Origin: Akebia trifoliata
Lineage: Eukaryota > Streptophyta > Magnoliopsida > Ranunculales > Lardizabalaceae
DNA: 64,000 nt
Direction: 5' to 3'
Assembly: GCA_017979445.1 (NCBI GenBank)
Contig: CM030708.1
Location: 34,538,721-34,602,720 of the forward strand
Positions 23,246-34,330 of this stretch are shown here, piece after piece. The notes beneath the pieces are model-generated. The model saw nothing but the letters and a program-made list of their open reading frames with translations, did no database searches and had not been told where the DNA came from. How positions within the stretch are numbered: the stretch's first letter is position 1; each line of letters starts with the position of its first letter. The translations under genes were made by a program, and so were the position numbers.

Positions 23246-25262
23246 TCACTCTGCTGTTGAGACAATCTTATCTTCATCTACGTCAAAAGCCTTCCTTGCT
23301 TGCTTCAGTTCCTCATGCATAGAAAGAAGTTCTGTACATCGGTGAAGTTTTGGCGTATCCTGTACGATCAAAGAGTTAAAAGACACCAAACTCATCAGAA
23401 ACACAGTAAACATACCAAACAACCTACACTATCATTAAAGAGTGTACAAATATGAATTTTGAATTCTCACTTTTGAAAGAAAATATAGAGGAGGAAAATG
23501 ATTGTGACGTGTAGCGTTGATGCGGGAGTTGGATAGTGGAAATATGAATGTGGGATACCAATATTTACCCATTTTGATTTAAAATTTATTATTTTGATCA
23601 GTACCCATTTGATTTTAATTATCAAAAGAGATCCCGTCTAGGACTACTATTCGACTTTCAACCATCCAAGCTACAAAAAGGAGCTTTCATATACAAAAGG
23701 TGATTCTATAGAAACTTCTGCACCAGATGCATTACCCTACGAATCAGATAAAGGAAGTCTTCAGTCAAAAGCTTTCCCCTCTTAGATGCAATATTTTGGG
23801 CTTTATGTACCTGCAGAAAAGCCAACAAAAGACAAAAGGTTACAAATGCGAGTAATAAATATTGAGTGTCCACAAGAACGTAATAACTTACCAAATCAGT
23901 GATATACTCGACAACAATGTCCTCCAGAAGAGCAACAGTTTCTGGGAGTGGCTGTAAAAGTAACACATAGTGGCCACAAGAAAGTAAGTATTGAACCAAA
24001 TAACCATCATCAGCTAGAAGCACACTTGTATCTTAATCCCAATTTATACCTAGTGGCATGGTTTTGTCCCAACTGTAGCAATGCAAATACACAAAATTCA
24101 AATAGTTCCAATTTTTTGTTAGATAAGTGGATGGAACTAGTAAGAAAAGATATGAAGGCACGTGCCTTCTCTTAACAAATAGCTATTTTTCATGATGACT
24201 ACAGGAATTTTCAATAAATGATAGAAAATAATATCGCCTGAAATATTTATTGGGTTTCCACATACAAATGGCTACTTCAATTTGTTAACTTTTTGACAAG
24301 GAAATATTTAATAAGAACTCATGATTACTTCAGTTAATCGACAAAATCTTTGATTATTGCTTGATTTGTTAGTTAACTTGTATAGTTGAAAGTTCAAATC
24401 AATATGGAACCAAGCAAAGAATCTAGACTATGTTCAAAGGTATGTGCTTCATGGGCGATCCCATTGTTATGATATAGTCTTGAATCTATTTGATGATTGA
24501 TCACCAAGGATGTACAGTACACTCATACACAAAATCACAAATTAGGTGTCACAGACGTAGTATGGGGAGCCCCTTTGGTCGAGCTGTAATATGACTCTGG
24601 TTGTAATCTTGGGACTTATTGAATCACATATGGTTGGCATTTTGGGTTTCAGATACATAGAGCTCATTTTAGGTTACGGGCACCCACAAAAAACCACAAA
24701 GATAACAATAAAAAAAAATATAAAACAAAGAACACACACGAACAACACATGATCTGTGTGATTCAGCATCGTGCCTACATCCATGGACGAGATGAGAATG
24801 ACTTGCTACCTATCTCAGACTACAGGAACCCTAGTTTTCTTGTTCTATTTTCATGAGCTATGCCACAATTATTCATAGATCATATCAAAATTATAGATTT
24901 CTAGTTTCCAACTAACAAATTTACCACATTTAATATCATAGACCAAGAAATTATAAATTATAAGCTAAAAACATATAAATTAAAATGGAGAATGGTGATA
25001 AGAGTGTGATACATACATTGGGGTCATCTCCGAATCCATACATCATGTGTTGCACTGTAACATCGAAGAAAAAAAAGACAATTTAAAGCAAAACTATCGA
25101 ATTCAGATCAAGAATGAATCCAATACTGAAGAAAAACAACATCACTGATATTTACTTACAATCTTTCTGGAAAACACCTCGTTTGCGCTTGAAAGAAGAA
25201 TCAGATGGCTGCGAGGATCCAACTTTTGGCTTTGAGGAGGGTCCGGTTGAAGAATTATGCAT
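23246..25262 (-). CDS. TAF13: Transcription initiation factor TFIID subunit 13
   Basis: Exons in transcript order: 25262-25160, 25054-25017, 23951-23892, 23810-23736, 23359-23246 (stop TGA); 129 residues. TAF13 pairs with TAF11 through a histone fold and is part of TFIID, the RNA polymerase II factor that recognises core promoters; in plants it is also linked to seed development. Residues 1-33 are a polar, Lys-rich tail. The histone fold begins at QHMMYGFGDDPNPLPETV (about 36-53) and runs through LLEDIVVEYITDLVHKA and the RGKLLTEDFLYLIRRD block to about residue 105, followed by LLSMHEELKQARKAFDVD. Length matches the 126-residue Arabidopsis protein. The start ATG at 25262 is the only one before the fold in frame. 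Intron 2 is about 960 bp and holds an LTR-like fragment at 24725-24790. A palindromic MITE sits just upstream at 25592-25740. Confidence 0.95.
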
Positions 25263-26980
25263 CTTCGCCTTGTAATCTATCATAAAAACTTACAATTAAA
25301 AATCTTAAGCTAAAAAAATACAAAATTTTGAATCAAACAAATTAAACTGTCGAGGTTTCTTGATTCTTACAAACACCGATTGCAAATAATCGAAAGAATC
25401 CTACCTTAACTTCTACAAAAGAATATTGATTCTGTAATTCAGGTAAATTAGGGTTTTCTTACAGAATCTGTAATCCCCTTACCTCGAAATCCTTGTAAAC
25501 CCTAATCCTAAATTTCGAACAAGGGACGAGATGTTATTGCCTACAGTTTGGAGGAATAGGTTTTCAGGAGTATATATATTTTTTGAGCTGTGCTAAACTG
25601 ACTTTTGAAAACACTGCATTCAACACTGTGTTTACAGAGAGCGTCCATTTCCAAACTTAAACATCTAGGAAAGCATCTATGGTTCTGCACACACAACACG
25701 TCAGTGCAGTGTTGTAGAAAGTCAGTTTAGTATTTTTCATATTTTTCTTTTAATTAAATTAGCTCCCTGTACAATGATATGTATTTCACATGCGTCCCTT
25801 AGCATTTAACAACAAATTGCTTGAAGGGCTTAGAATCAGATGGCTTCGGTCAAGAATCACAAGTTTAAGAGTAGTATTAAAATAGAACTTTTGTTAGCCA
25901 TGATCAAAGATTTTAAAACAATCGATCTCCAAACACCCAAATTTAGTGACTGATTCCTGGGTGGGTTAGGTCTAATTCGAGGAGCAGTAGGTCAGTCGAA
26001 ACTCTTAGCCACGGACTTCATCGATTTATTACTTTTGATTTCAAATATCCTTCTAATTTTTACACCATCTGATAGGTGTGATCTTAAGTGCTAATATCAT
26101 GGGAAATGAACTCTTTTTGAATTGCAGTACTCTGACTTTTGTGTCAAGTGGTTTTGGTGCCTAATACCTTCCAAAACTTATAACCTGACCCCTTACTCAT
26201 AATCTCTATTATAGATTTATACGAATCTATTTTGATGTCATTTATTGGTTCTTAAACTTAAAACTAGGTGGCAACTCCTCCAAACCTTCAAAAAAAAATT
26301 CTGAAACGAATTGTCATTCGTAAGATTTTTGGAGGAGGTTGAAGAGGACAGACTTATGCGAAGAAAAATTAGGACTTTTTACCAAAGGATTCAAAGGATG
26401 GTGTGTTGATGAAAGACAAGCTCGAGAGGTTCAATAGGTTAAAAAGAATTATCGGTTGAAGATAATGAGTTTTTGTCGTCTGGTTGACAGTGAGGGCATC
26501 ACTTTATGGTAGTCTCTCATGTAAGACTGAAGTCAGGGATCTATTATCAGTTTGAGAACTACAGAGATTTCTCTAATTTTTCACCAAATCCTGGAGGGTG
26601 CATCAAAATTATCAAGTTCGGAAGGCCAAACAAATAAAAAGATTATAGTTATAGAGTACTGTATAAATATGATATTATTTAACTATTTATGCACAAGTTA
26701 TACATATTATATCATTTTTCTTAAAGGAAAATTTCAATCAGAATGAGTAGAAATCATATTATGTGATTATTCTAATCATAACATACAATTTAAAGAAAAA
26801 AAGAGATTTTTTTTTTAAAGCTTCACATTAGAATCGGAGCAAACAATTCGAATTTTTTACAGCATTTCATGCTCCAAGTTCTGAATCAAATTTACATTGT
26901 TTCTCTTGTGAATACAACTCCAAACAAAATCAAAAAAATATATGTATACACACACAAATGCACCTGAAAAAAAAAAAAAA
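25263..26980. other. TAF13 promoter, hairpin MITE and spacer to the TBL gene
   Basis: No gene. TAF13 promoter and 5' UTR at 25263 to about 25590, hairpin MITE at 25592-25740, then AT-rich DNA without open frames. The last part (about 26800-26980) is probably the 3' UTR of the TBL gene. Confidence 0.55.
25592..25740. mobile_element. Palindromic MITE upstream of TAF13
   Basis: Arms GCTAAACTGACTTTTGAAAA and AGAAAGTCAGTTTAG are inverted, with a second inner pair around ACACTGCATTCAACACTGTG / CAGTGCAGTGTTG. The centre has AAGCATCTATGGTTCTGCAC, the shared stem motif of the dispersed hairpin family in this window. Confidence 0.65.
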
Positions 26981-29818
26981 TCAACTTGGATTGCTCGGGG
27001 GAGGTTGTTGTCGTGACATTAGAAGGGCAGTATAGAGGAGCTGGTTCCAGGCATCTGGGACCCCGGGCAGGCACCAATGGCTGCAGTCTTGGGACATCCC
27101 TGGCAGTCTTCGGGTCCCTGGCCTCCGATAGATTGATGGGTGACCATCTTTCCGATAGTCTGTCATTCTTGTAATATTGAGATAGATCACCGGTGTTCTC
27201 ATATCCCTGATAACAGATTCAAGGATGTTCATCATCTTAGGGTATGGCATAAGGTAGGAATTGTTTGTTATTGGCTGTGTCTCACCATCGCAGTTACCAC
27301 CCGAATTCCATTGCCCTCCTCTACAATGCAGACAAAAAAAACACTCAATGTGCACGATACAACATCTTTCAAGCAATAACAGGCCGATGTGAAGACCCAA
27401 AAGAGCATGAATGGAGATAATGGAAGTAGATATACACTCTTTTTTTTCTTTCTTTTTTTTCGAATATGGGTAAGCTCGACTTGAACCCGTTAACTCAAAT
27501 TTGCTTTGTAATGTGTCAAACCAACTGAGCCATGGGTTCTAAGACCTCAAAAGTGCTCATTTGGTTAAACATGAAAGGTCCTATTTTTTTTATTTTTTTT
27601 GTCATGGGAAGCTGAACTTGAACCCACGACCTCAAATTTGCTTTGTAATGTGTTGAACCAACTGAGCTATGGGTCTAAAGCCCTAAGCAGATATTAAAGT
27701 TAGGGTTCTAAGACCTCAAAGTGTTCGTTTTGTTTGACCTCAAAGGTTCTTTTTTATTTTATTTTTTATGTCATGGGAAAGCTGGATTTGAACCCACGAC
27801 CTCAAAGTTGTTTTGTAATGTGTCAAACCAACTGAGCTATGGGTCTAAGCCCTAAGCAGATACAAACACTCATTTAAAATCTTTAAAGCTATGGGTCCAA
27901 GGCCTCAAAGTTTCTCGTTTGGTTCGACCTCAAAGGTTTTTTTTGGTCATGGGAAAGCTGGATTTGAAGCCACAACCTCAAAGTTGCTTTGCAATGTGGT
28001 GAACCAACTGAGCTATGGGTCTAAGCCCTGAGCAGATATAAACACTCATTACAAAAGAAGTAATTCTATATATCAAGTGGAATAAAGGAACATGATTCGA
28101 ATGTTCAATTCCAAATATTATTTGTGATAAGGTCTTGAGGATGATGGTGGTGGACTAAGTAGTTCAAATGGGTTTACCTGAAGTGAGAAGCTGAGTATCC
28201 TCGGAAGAAGACCCTTGTCCGACTCGAGTCAATATTAGCATCAACCCATGCAGCCCACGTGCGCAAGGCTTTGGTATATGCTTTGGTCATGCCTAGCTTC
28301 TTGTGCACATAGTTGCCTTCTTGATAGTAATCCTTGCTGAACAAAAGATGGTGCATCGTCAGATTCATGTGCTATTAGTGATGATGACGATGGAAGTGTT
28401 GATTCCTTCAATTTTTATTTTATGAAAATAAAATGTAATGTTTAGCGAAAAAATACCCGTGAGAAGTTTTCTCGTGTGTCCACCAATGGCCAGTATTGAA
28501 GATGATTATATCAGCTTCCCGATACATAGAGGAAGATCGCTGTAACACGTCGAGTCTGAGTGTCTCCTTACGTGATCCTGTTGGGTCCGAGACTTTCCAT
28601 TCTTGAACGAGGAATGGAGCTCGGAAGAACTCGATTGAGCAATTATAATCCTATAAAATTTGCAAAATGAGAAAAAAAAAAAAAAAAAAGAAGTAAATTT
28701 CATTCCTACAATCCTTCCCAATTAAAACTAACACCAAAATAGACCACAAAGAATCATCACCATTAAACCATTTGTAGTGGTTAACTTTTGTTTGACAAAC
28801 AAACACCTGATACTTGCAAATTTGTGTTTTAAGCTAATTTTCAGTTCTACCCACCCAATATAAAAGAGCTTTAAAGGTAAAATCAGTACAAATTGAAAAT
28901 TTCTGAAAAAAAATGGGGAATATTTGCATAATGTAGTATTTGTTAGTGACCACCTTTACCATCTAATCTATTCGCCATTAACGCTAAGCTTAGTTCTTTC
29001 TTTCTTTCAAACTTACTTCGAATTTGAAAGAATAGAACCCTTGTGTTCTGAACTCACGTCGTCCCGAAACCTCAAAGACTCTGTTTTCATCAACCGAAGA
29101 GTCTCTGAGCGCACACACGAGCGATTCCCACATGTTCCGATTCAACGAATCGCCCACAAAAACCACTCTCTTACCTCTCAGCATCTCCAACATCTTCTTC
29201 CCATCAAACCTACAAAATCAAACTCAAAACAAACAAAAGAAAAACCCATTAAGAAAATCAAACCTTAATTCAAAATTTTGAAACTGAGAATTTTTATCTT
29301 TTGGACCTCGGAATCTGACACCCACTAGGCTTCCACCGAAATCTCAGATAATCGGTATCCGGTCGTCCATTCTTGTAGCAATTGAAAGCATCGTCGAGGT
29401 ACGGACATGAACCGGGTTGATAAACCGGGTTCTGATTCGACTCATCGACGACCCAATTACCGATAAAAATATCGCAAGAAGTCAGGTCTCCGATCAAATC
29501 GTCGAGGTGGGTCATTTCGACGGCTGTGACGACGGACAGAGCAGTTCCGTCGGTTAGATTCTTGGATGGGTCGAGGGAGATGAATTGGGTATCGGAGGAA
29601 TCAATCGAAGAGATTGAATTGGAGAAGAGGAGACGAGAAGAGAGAGTTGCAGAGGTACTAGAAGGGGAGGTTCCAGCAATGGTAACTGATAAGTAGGAGA
29701 AGAGAGCGAGAACGAAGAGAAAAGCGACGAAGGCGTGGGTTCTTGGCCTTGAGAGAGGCCATGAGAGACTTCTTGAGAGGTCCATAAGAATTGAGAGGAG
29801 ATTCTTGAAAGAAGCCAT
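26981..29818 (-). CDS. Trichome birefringence-like (TBL/DUF231) wall polysaccharide O-acetyltransferase
   Basis: Exons in transcript order: 29818-29307, 29209-29017, 28650-28457, 28336-28178, 27320-26981 (stop TGA); 465 residues. TBL proteins are Golgi type II membrane enzymes that put acetyl groups on xylan, mannan, xyloglucan or pectin. One membrane segment is visible at about residues 28-49 ([20 protein letters not shown]), then a Ser/Thr-rich stem. The TBL domain begins at [20 protein letters not shown] with conserved cysteines and [16 protein letters not shown]. The catalytic GDS motif is at about 190-192 ([16 protein letters not shown]) and the DxxH motif is D431-C-S-H434 ([19 protein letters not shown]), giving the Ser-Asp-His triad of the GDSL/SGNH fold. 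FNTGHWWTH and [13 protein letters not shown] are also present. The member (TBL1 to TBL46) and the polymer acted on cannot be told. Intron 4 carries four tandem tRNA-like units. Confidence 0.93.
27461..28035 (-). repeat. Four tandem tRNA-like (SINE-related) units in TBL intron 4
   Basis: Units start at about 27461, 27601, 27770 and 27946, spaced 140, 169 and 176 bp. Read on the minus strand (the sense strand of the TBL gene), each has an A-box-like CATAGCTCAGTTGGTT and, about 30 bases on, a B-box-like GAGGTCGTGGGTTCAAGTTC, with CACATTACAAAGCAA between. They therefore look like the 5' head of a tRNA-derived SINE. Between heads are T-rich spacers and the shared words CCTCAAAGGT and CTAAGCAGATATAAACACTC. 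The second and third units are the best preserved; the first and fourth have mutated B boxes. No long pyrimidine/A tail marks separate insertions, so tandem duplication is more likely than repeated retroposition. Confidence 0.75.
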
Positions 29819-30460
29819 TGTTGAAGAAATGAGGAGATTCGTTTCAGTTGTAGTCCTTCTGTTTCGAATTTTGATTCTTAAGGTTATTTATTAGTGCGGG
29901 AATATTCATGTAAGATCGGGAGTATAGGAAGAAAACTTGCTCCCATGCGCTGAGAACAGGTGGCGATCATCAAGGACAGTGGGGTTTGAGAAGAGAACAA
30001 CCTTTGATTGGTCCTAATATTGGGGTATTTTGGTCATTTTATGTTAGCTTCTCATAGGAAACCATGGTCAACAATATGTCCTCAATTTAACAACACAGTG
30101 GATCGTGCGTATATCTCAATGGTCACTACATTTTACAATTTATTGGGAAGGGCCTTCGCCTTAACATTTGAACAAAGGCCTCTCCAAGCCCTATTTAAAC
30201 CTATATGTGGGCTTTCCTTGGGCTAGACTTTTTTGTCAGTCCAACATAGGCCAGGCTCATACAATGTTTTATCTCTTGCATTGTAAACTAGTTCCGCCAC
30301 CCCTTGAAGGCTTGAACCATCACCCTTGATGGAGCTACCACTTAGGTTGCATATTAAACTCGATAATCATGTTACATGGATGCATCACTTGATTGCGAGC
30401 CATGCATCAATCATCAAATTATGATATTGTGCGGTTATTCTTCTTTTATATGTACAAGCA
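29819..30460. other. TBL promoter region and spacer
   Basis: No gene. The TBL promoter and 5' UTR occupy the left part. Nothing else was recognised. Confidence 0.5.
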
Positions 30461-30463
30461 TAA

Positions 30464-30814
30464 GAGCAACTCTAATGCATTCGGGCTCAAGCTCTGTATC
30501 ATCTTCAAATTTCCATTTTACAGAGCCAGAGTCCTATGAAAGTACTCTTAACACACTCGGGCTGGGACCGTCTAATTTGATATATGTTGGAGAGAGAGAA
30601 AGTGGGAGAGGCGAAAGAAGAGAGTGAGTTTCTTTATTTCAACTTATTGACGATATAAAAAAATGATGGCAATTGTGAAATATTGTATTGTAGCTAAATT
30701 TGTGGAGAGTCATTTTGACTAGCATGATTAGAGTAAAGACTCTTGAATAAGCAAAAATGACTCACCACAATAAAATGCCTAGCAGAGATATGCCTATTTG
30801 GGTTGCAATTGCTC
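30464..30814. mobile_element. Tourist-like (PIF/Harbinger) MITE, 351 bp
   Basis: Ends GAGCAACTCTAATGC and GCAATTGCTC are inverted repeats, and the element is bounded on both sides by TAA (30461-30463 and 30815-30817), the target duplication of PIF/Harbinger elements. GAGCAACTCCAA-type ends are common in angiosperm Tourist MITEs. Confidence 0.75.
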
Positions 30815-30817
30815 TAA

Positions 30818-31640
30818 GCACTCACTTTACAAATCTATCATCTAAATATGCCAAAAGTTAGCAAAGATTTGATGAGCTTGGCCTTCCTCTCCATGCTCAA
30901 TTATATTGATCATAATGATAAATTAGTAAAATAAGGTTTCTCTTTATCAAGTTAGTTATATTCGTATTCCCATGGTATGATTATCTTATGTTTTACTTTT
31001 CTACCTAATTTCATAAAAAAATTTCTATGGGCAATTTCGTCTTTGTATGATCTATGTTTTTGTAGCAAACTTGTTTAGGGTTTCTATAAGAGATTTTAGT
31101 ATTTTTTAAGTGGAAGTGAAGTTAAGAGATTGTAACTTTGATTTTCACGAAAGAGAAAAAGGAGGAAGGATCTCATCATTACCCATGAACATAGACAATT
31201 TTGTTGAATCACATAAACTTTGTGTCCTTTTCTTCTTTTTAACTTTTAATTTGCATTTTTGTTTTAAATGTCATTAACCTTTCTCGAACCTATTAATTTT
31301 TCTATAGAATGCTACAAGTAATCAGGAAATAACATATTCATAGATTGAACGTATTACTTAGAAGTAATATTATTGAGATAATGAGTAAAAATAATATTAG
31401 AATCAAACATATTCTTAAAAATATAAATAGCTTAAAACTAAGAGGAAAAAATTATTTAAATGATTTGATCATGTCATCATGTGCAATGAAAGCTAATTAC
31501 AAGTCCAATTACAACAAATGTGCAAGTCTAAGGCTTTGAACGGGCTACAAGTAGATTAAAAAAAATCTTAAATCGATGTACTATAAACAAGTTGCAACAC
31601 ATCTAAATTAACAAAAAAAAAAAAAAAAAAGCAAACCAAC
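30818..31640. other. AT-rich spacer
   Basis: No gene or clear repeat was seen. It ends in an A tract (31614-31630). Confidence 0.5.
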
Positions 31641-31862
31641 AAGTGTTGGGTGTAATGGTCAAGACCTCCCCTTCAAAACGAGGGAGGTTTTGAGTTCAAA
31701 CTCCCTTATTGGCAACCAACATGGATTTCTCCTTACTTATTTGGTATACATGGTTCTTGGGGTATTGTATATACTGGAGGGTTTTGGGTGAGATATGGTG
31801 CTCTAAGAGACCGTTTGCCTCACCCCTAGTTGTCGGGCCTATGGGTATACCCTCATCATTAA
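31641..31862 (+). mobile_element. tRNA-derived SINE
   Basis: The head has an A-box-like GGGTGTAATGGTCAAG and a B-box-like GGTTTTGAGTTCAAACTC 31 bases later, with CCTCCC/GGGAGG able to form an anticodon-like stem. A tRNA-unrelated body follows and ends near CCTCATCATTAAAA. The 5' flank is an A tract. No target duplication could be fixed. Confidence 0.65.
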
Positions 31863-32091
31863 AACAGAAGCAAAAAAGCATAACCTTAACAAAATTGAAT
31901 AAAAATCCTGATTCATTCAACTAGATCCAAATTTTTGGGTAAGGCTTTGATGGTAATAATTTTATCTCCCCAAAACAAATTGAATATGAAAAAGTAAAAT
32001 GGTAACAAGCTAGAGTATTTACATCATAAAATAATGATTTTGTAGTGATTGAAGTTTGAGCATTAAAAATTGAGTCGTGATAAACTGACGT

Positions 32092-32222
32092 CCCCTACAC
32101 CCCCATCATAGAACCGTATATCATTTGCATCGAGATACACAAGAAAAATATTTATGGTTTTGTGTATCTTGAGGCAAATAATCTACGATTCTGTGATGGG
32201 GGCATAAGGGGCGTATGTCAAA
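32092..32222. mobile_element. Palindromic MITE, about 131 bp
   Basis: Left arm TGACGTCCCCTACACCCCCA and right arm TGGGGGCATAAGGGGCGTAT followed by GTCA are inverted, and pairing continues inward through AGAACCGTATATCATTTGC / GCAAATAATCTACGATTCT to the centre, so nearly the whole element is one stem. The same core occurs at 60722-60845. Confidence 0.75.
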
Positions 32223-32647
32223 GGGGGGTGCCAAAAAATCATTATTCTTAAAATTTTCTAACAAATGTGATAAGGAAATAATAATTTGTATCAATACAAC
32301 ATTATTACTATTATTATTATTATTAACATTAGAAACAAGATGTCATGAACCTAGCCCTTGTTGGGTACACCAAAACCCTAAAGAGACCCGATATGGCACC
32401 TTGACCTCTTCATGTGCACCTTAAATAGTTGTGTCCTAATGACATTGTTGCAGGTGTGGGGAACTCTTAGTATGCTTGCATTAGTGTGTTTTCTAAAGCA
32501 TAAATTGGGTATAAGGCCATCTTTTCTTAAAGGAGGAGGGAGAAAAATTATAAAAAGTTTAAATAAGAGGGAGAGGAGAAATTGTTTGTAATTCCATGAT
32601 AGATAGCGACAAAAAAAAAATTTAGGTGAAGCTCATTAGTAATAGTT

Positions 32648-32677
32648 GGGGGGAGGGGGGCGGGGGGCGGGGGTGGG
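32648..32677 (+). other. G-rich tract able to form a G-quadruplex
   Basis: Five runs of three to seven G separated by single A, C or T bases within 30 bp, in otherwise AT-rich DNA. The tract has no link to a gene nearby. Confidence 0.7.
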
Positions 32678-32797
32678 ATATTAATAAAAGCTAATTTTGC
32701 AAAAACAATAAATAGACCTAACGTTGATTAATGGAAGAAAAAGACTTAGGGGGAGAGGATCCTGAAAAGACATTTCTACAAAAATATATAATACGAG

Positions 32798-32975
32798 TCA
32801 TGCTAGAGTGACTACACAGAACACTACATTAGACACTGAGCCGACGTGAAGATGTCCAGATAACCATAGATGCTTTTCACTTATATCTCAAGGAAAAACA
32901 TCTATGGTTCCATGCACACCTCCATGTTAGCTTACTGTTTAATGCAATGTCCTGCACATTTACTTTAGCATTTTC
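32798..32975. mobile_element. Palindromic MITE of the ATCTATGGTT family
   Basis: Begins GAGTCATGCTAGAGTGACTA and ends TTTACTTTAGCATTTT. The inner stem AACCATAGATGCTTTTCACT / GAAAAACATCTATGGTT is nearly perfect, with TATCTCAAG at the loop. Confidence 0.65.
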
Positions 32976-33128
32976 CAAATAATATATATACCTAAAATTG
33001 AATAATGGAAAAAATTCAAATTGCAAGAAGATTCCCCTAAAAGAAGCATGAAAAGTTAGATATATAGCATATAATGCGGGTGCCAACTTGTTAAATTAGT
33101 TAAAGATCACGACACTAATATAATCTAT

Positions 33129-33311
33129 AGAATAATGCTGAAGTGACCTCAAGATTGAACCTCACATCACAAATCCTGATGTGAAAGTGTATGAGAACTA
33201 TAGATACTTTTTCATCGAGATACAAGTGAAAAAACATCTATGGTTGCTATCCACTTTCATGCCAAGATGTGTGATATGAGGTACAAGCTTGAGGTCACTC
33301 TAGCACGACTC
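33129..33311. mobile_element. Palindromic MITE of the ATCTATGGTT family
   Basis: Terminal arms AAGTGACCTCAAGATTGAAC and GTACAAGCTTGAGGTCACTC are inverted; the inner arms AACTATAGATACTTTTTCAT and AAAAAACATCTATGGTTGC pair around ATCGAGATACAAGTG. The copy at 58384-58552 is closely related. Confidence 0.75.
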
Positions 33312-33381
33312 TAATCCATGTCTAAGTAAACAATAAATATGTACCTAAAATCTATTTCCAAGTAAACAAGGTATACACCTA

Positions 33382-33568
33382 AACTTGATTAATGGAAGTG
33401 TATGGTAGGGAGAGATGCATGAGAAGTTAGTTATATGACATTTTAACCTAATTAATGGAAAAGGATGGTAGGGAGAAATGCATGAGAAGTTAGTTATCTG
33501 ACATCTAAACTTAATTAATGGAAGAGGATGGTAGGGAGAAATGCATGAGAAGTTAGTTATCTGACATA
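33382..33568. repeat. Tandem repeat, 63-bp unit, about three copies
   Basis: ATTAATGG recurs at 33388, 33451 and 33514, followed each time by GGATGGTAGGGAGAAATGCA (first unit slightly different) and TGAGAAGTTAGTTATCTGACA. Units differ at only a few positions. Confidence 0.85.
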
Positions 33569-33648
33569 TAATGATGGTTTCAACTTTCTAAGTTAAAGTC
33601 TATGAAGGTTGATAACATAGCCTAAGTTCTAATTCCACTTATATCTAC

Positions 33649-33865
33649 CATGGTTTTAAATCTAGTCAAAGATTGAGACGACTCGTCCGATACATCTCAA
33701 TATTGTCCACCAACGAGATGGATAGACAAGTCAAAGGTATCGGGCGAGATTTAAAACTATGATTCATTTTTCTCTTTGTTGAACAAGACAACTCAAACGT
33801 ATTGAAAAACTCATCCAAGATGACTCGATCTCGTTCATAGACAAGACGAGTTTTATATCTACTAA
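33649..33865. mobile_element. MITE with GGTTTTAAA terminus
   Basis: Starts CATGGTTTTAAATCTAGTC and holds GACGACTCGTCC, GGGCGAGATTTAAAAC and ATCCAAGATGACTCGATCTC, as in the copies at 19697 and 36698. The right end is diverged. Confidence 0.5.
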
Positions 33866-33925
33866 TTATAATCACTAATCTTGCTTGCCTAACAGGGGAA
33901 AAAAAGTTAGAGTTATGGCATATAA

Positions 33926-34330
33926 TAAAGTTCCCAACTTCCTAGGTTGGTTTAAGTTTGTGAGTGTTGGTACTAGGTTCAAATCTCTTACAGCCACTAA
34001 TCCACTTTCCTAGCAAAATCAAGGAGAAGTTAGGTATAAGCATATAATAAAGGTGCCAACTTGCCAAGATAATTAAAGTTTGTAATGGTTGATACCATGA
34101 CATGAATTTAAATCCTTATCTAACATCTCATTATTAATCACAAATTTTGTTTTACTATGTATGAAAATGATTCTATTATGGTAAGAAGAAAAACACTTTC
34201 CTTACTAACCAAGTTGGTTGGGCTTAGACCCATTCTTGTCTAGGTTACTCATAAAAATAAAATTAAAAAAAGTTGGTTAATGTTTGTGAGTGATGGTACT
34301 AGGTTCTAATCTCTCTTTTACCTACTAATT
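33926..34330 (+). repeat. Cluster of degenerate tRNA-like SINE heads
   Basis: Heads of the type CCAACTTCCTAGGTTGGTTT (A box) plus GGTACTAGGTTCAAATCTC (B box) occur at 33929-33990, with weaker copies at 34052-34115 and 34267-34315, all on the plus strand. Fragments of the same head lie at 33068-33110 and 33575-33640. Minus-strand relatives are at 10962, 19620, 45380 and 58562. Confidence 0.5.

Noticed and set aside
27461..28035. Regular repeats with spacers, CRISPR-like at first sight
   Set aside because: The genome is a plant nucleus, the units are tRNA-like and diverged, and the spacing varies.
28924..29268. Plus-strand frame of 114 codons
   Set aside because: Antisense to TBL exon 2.
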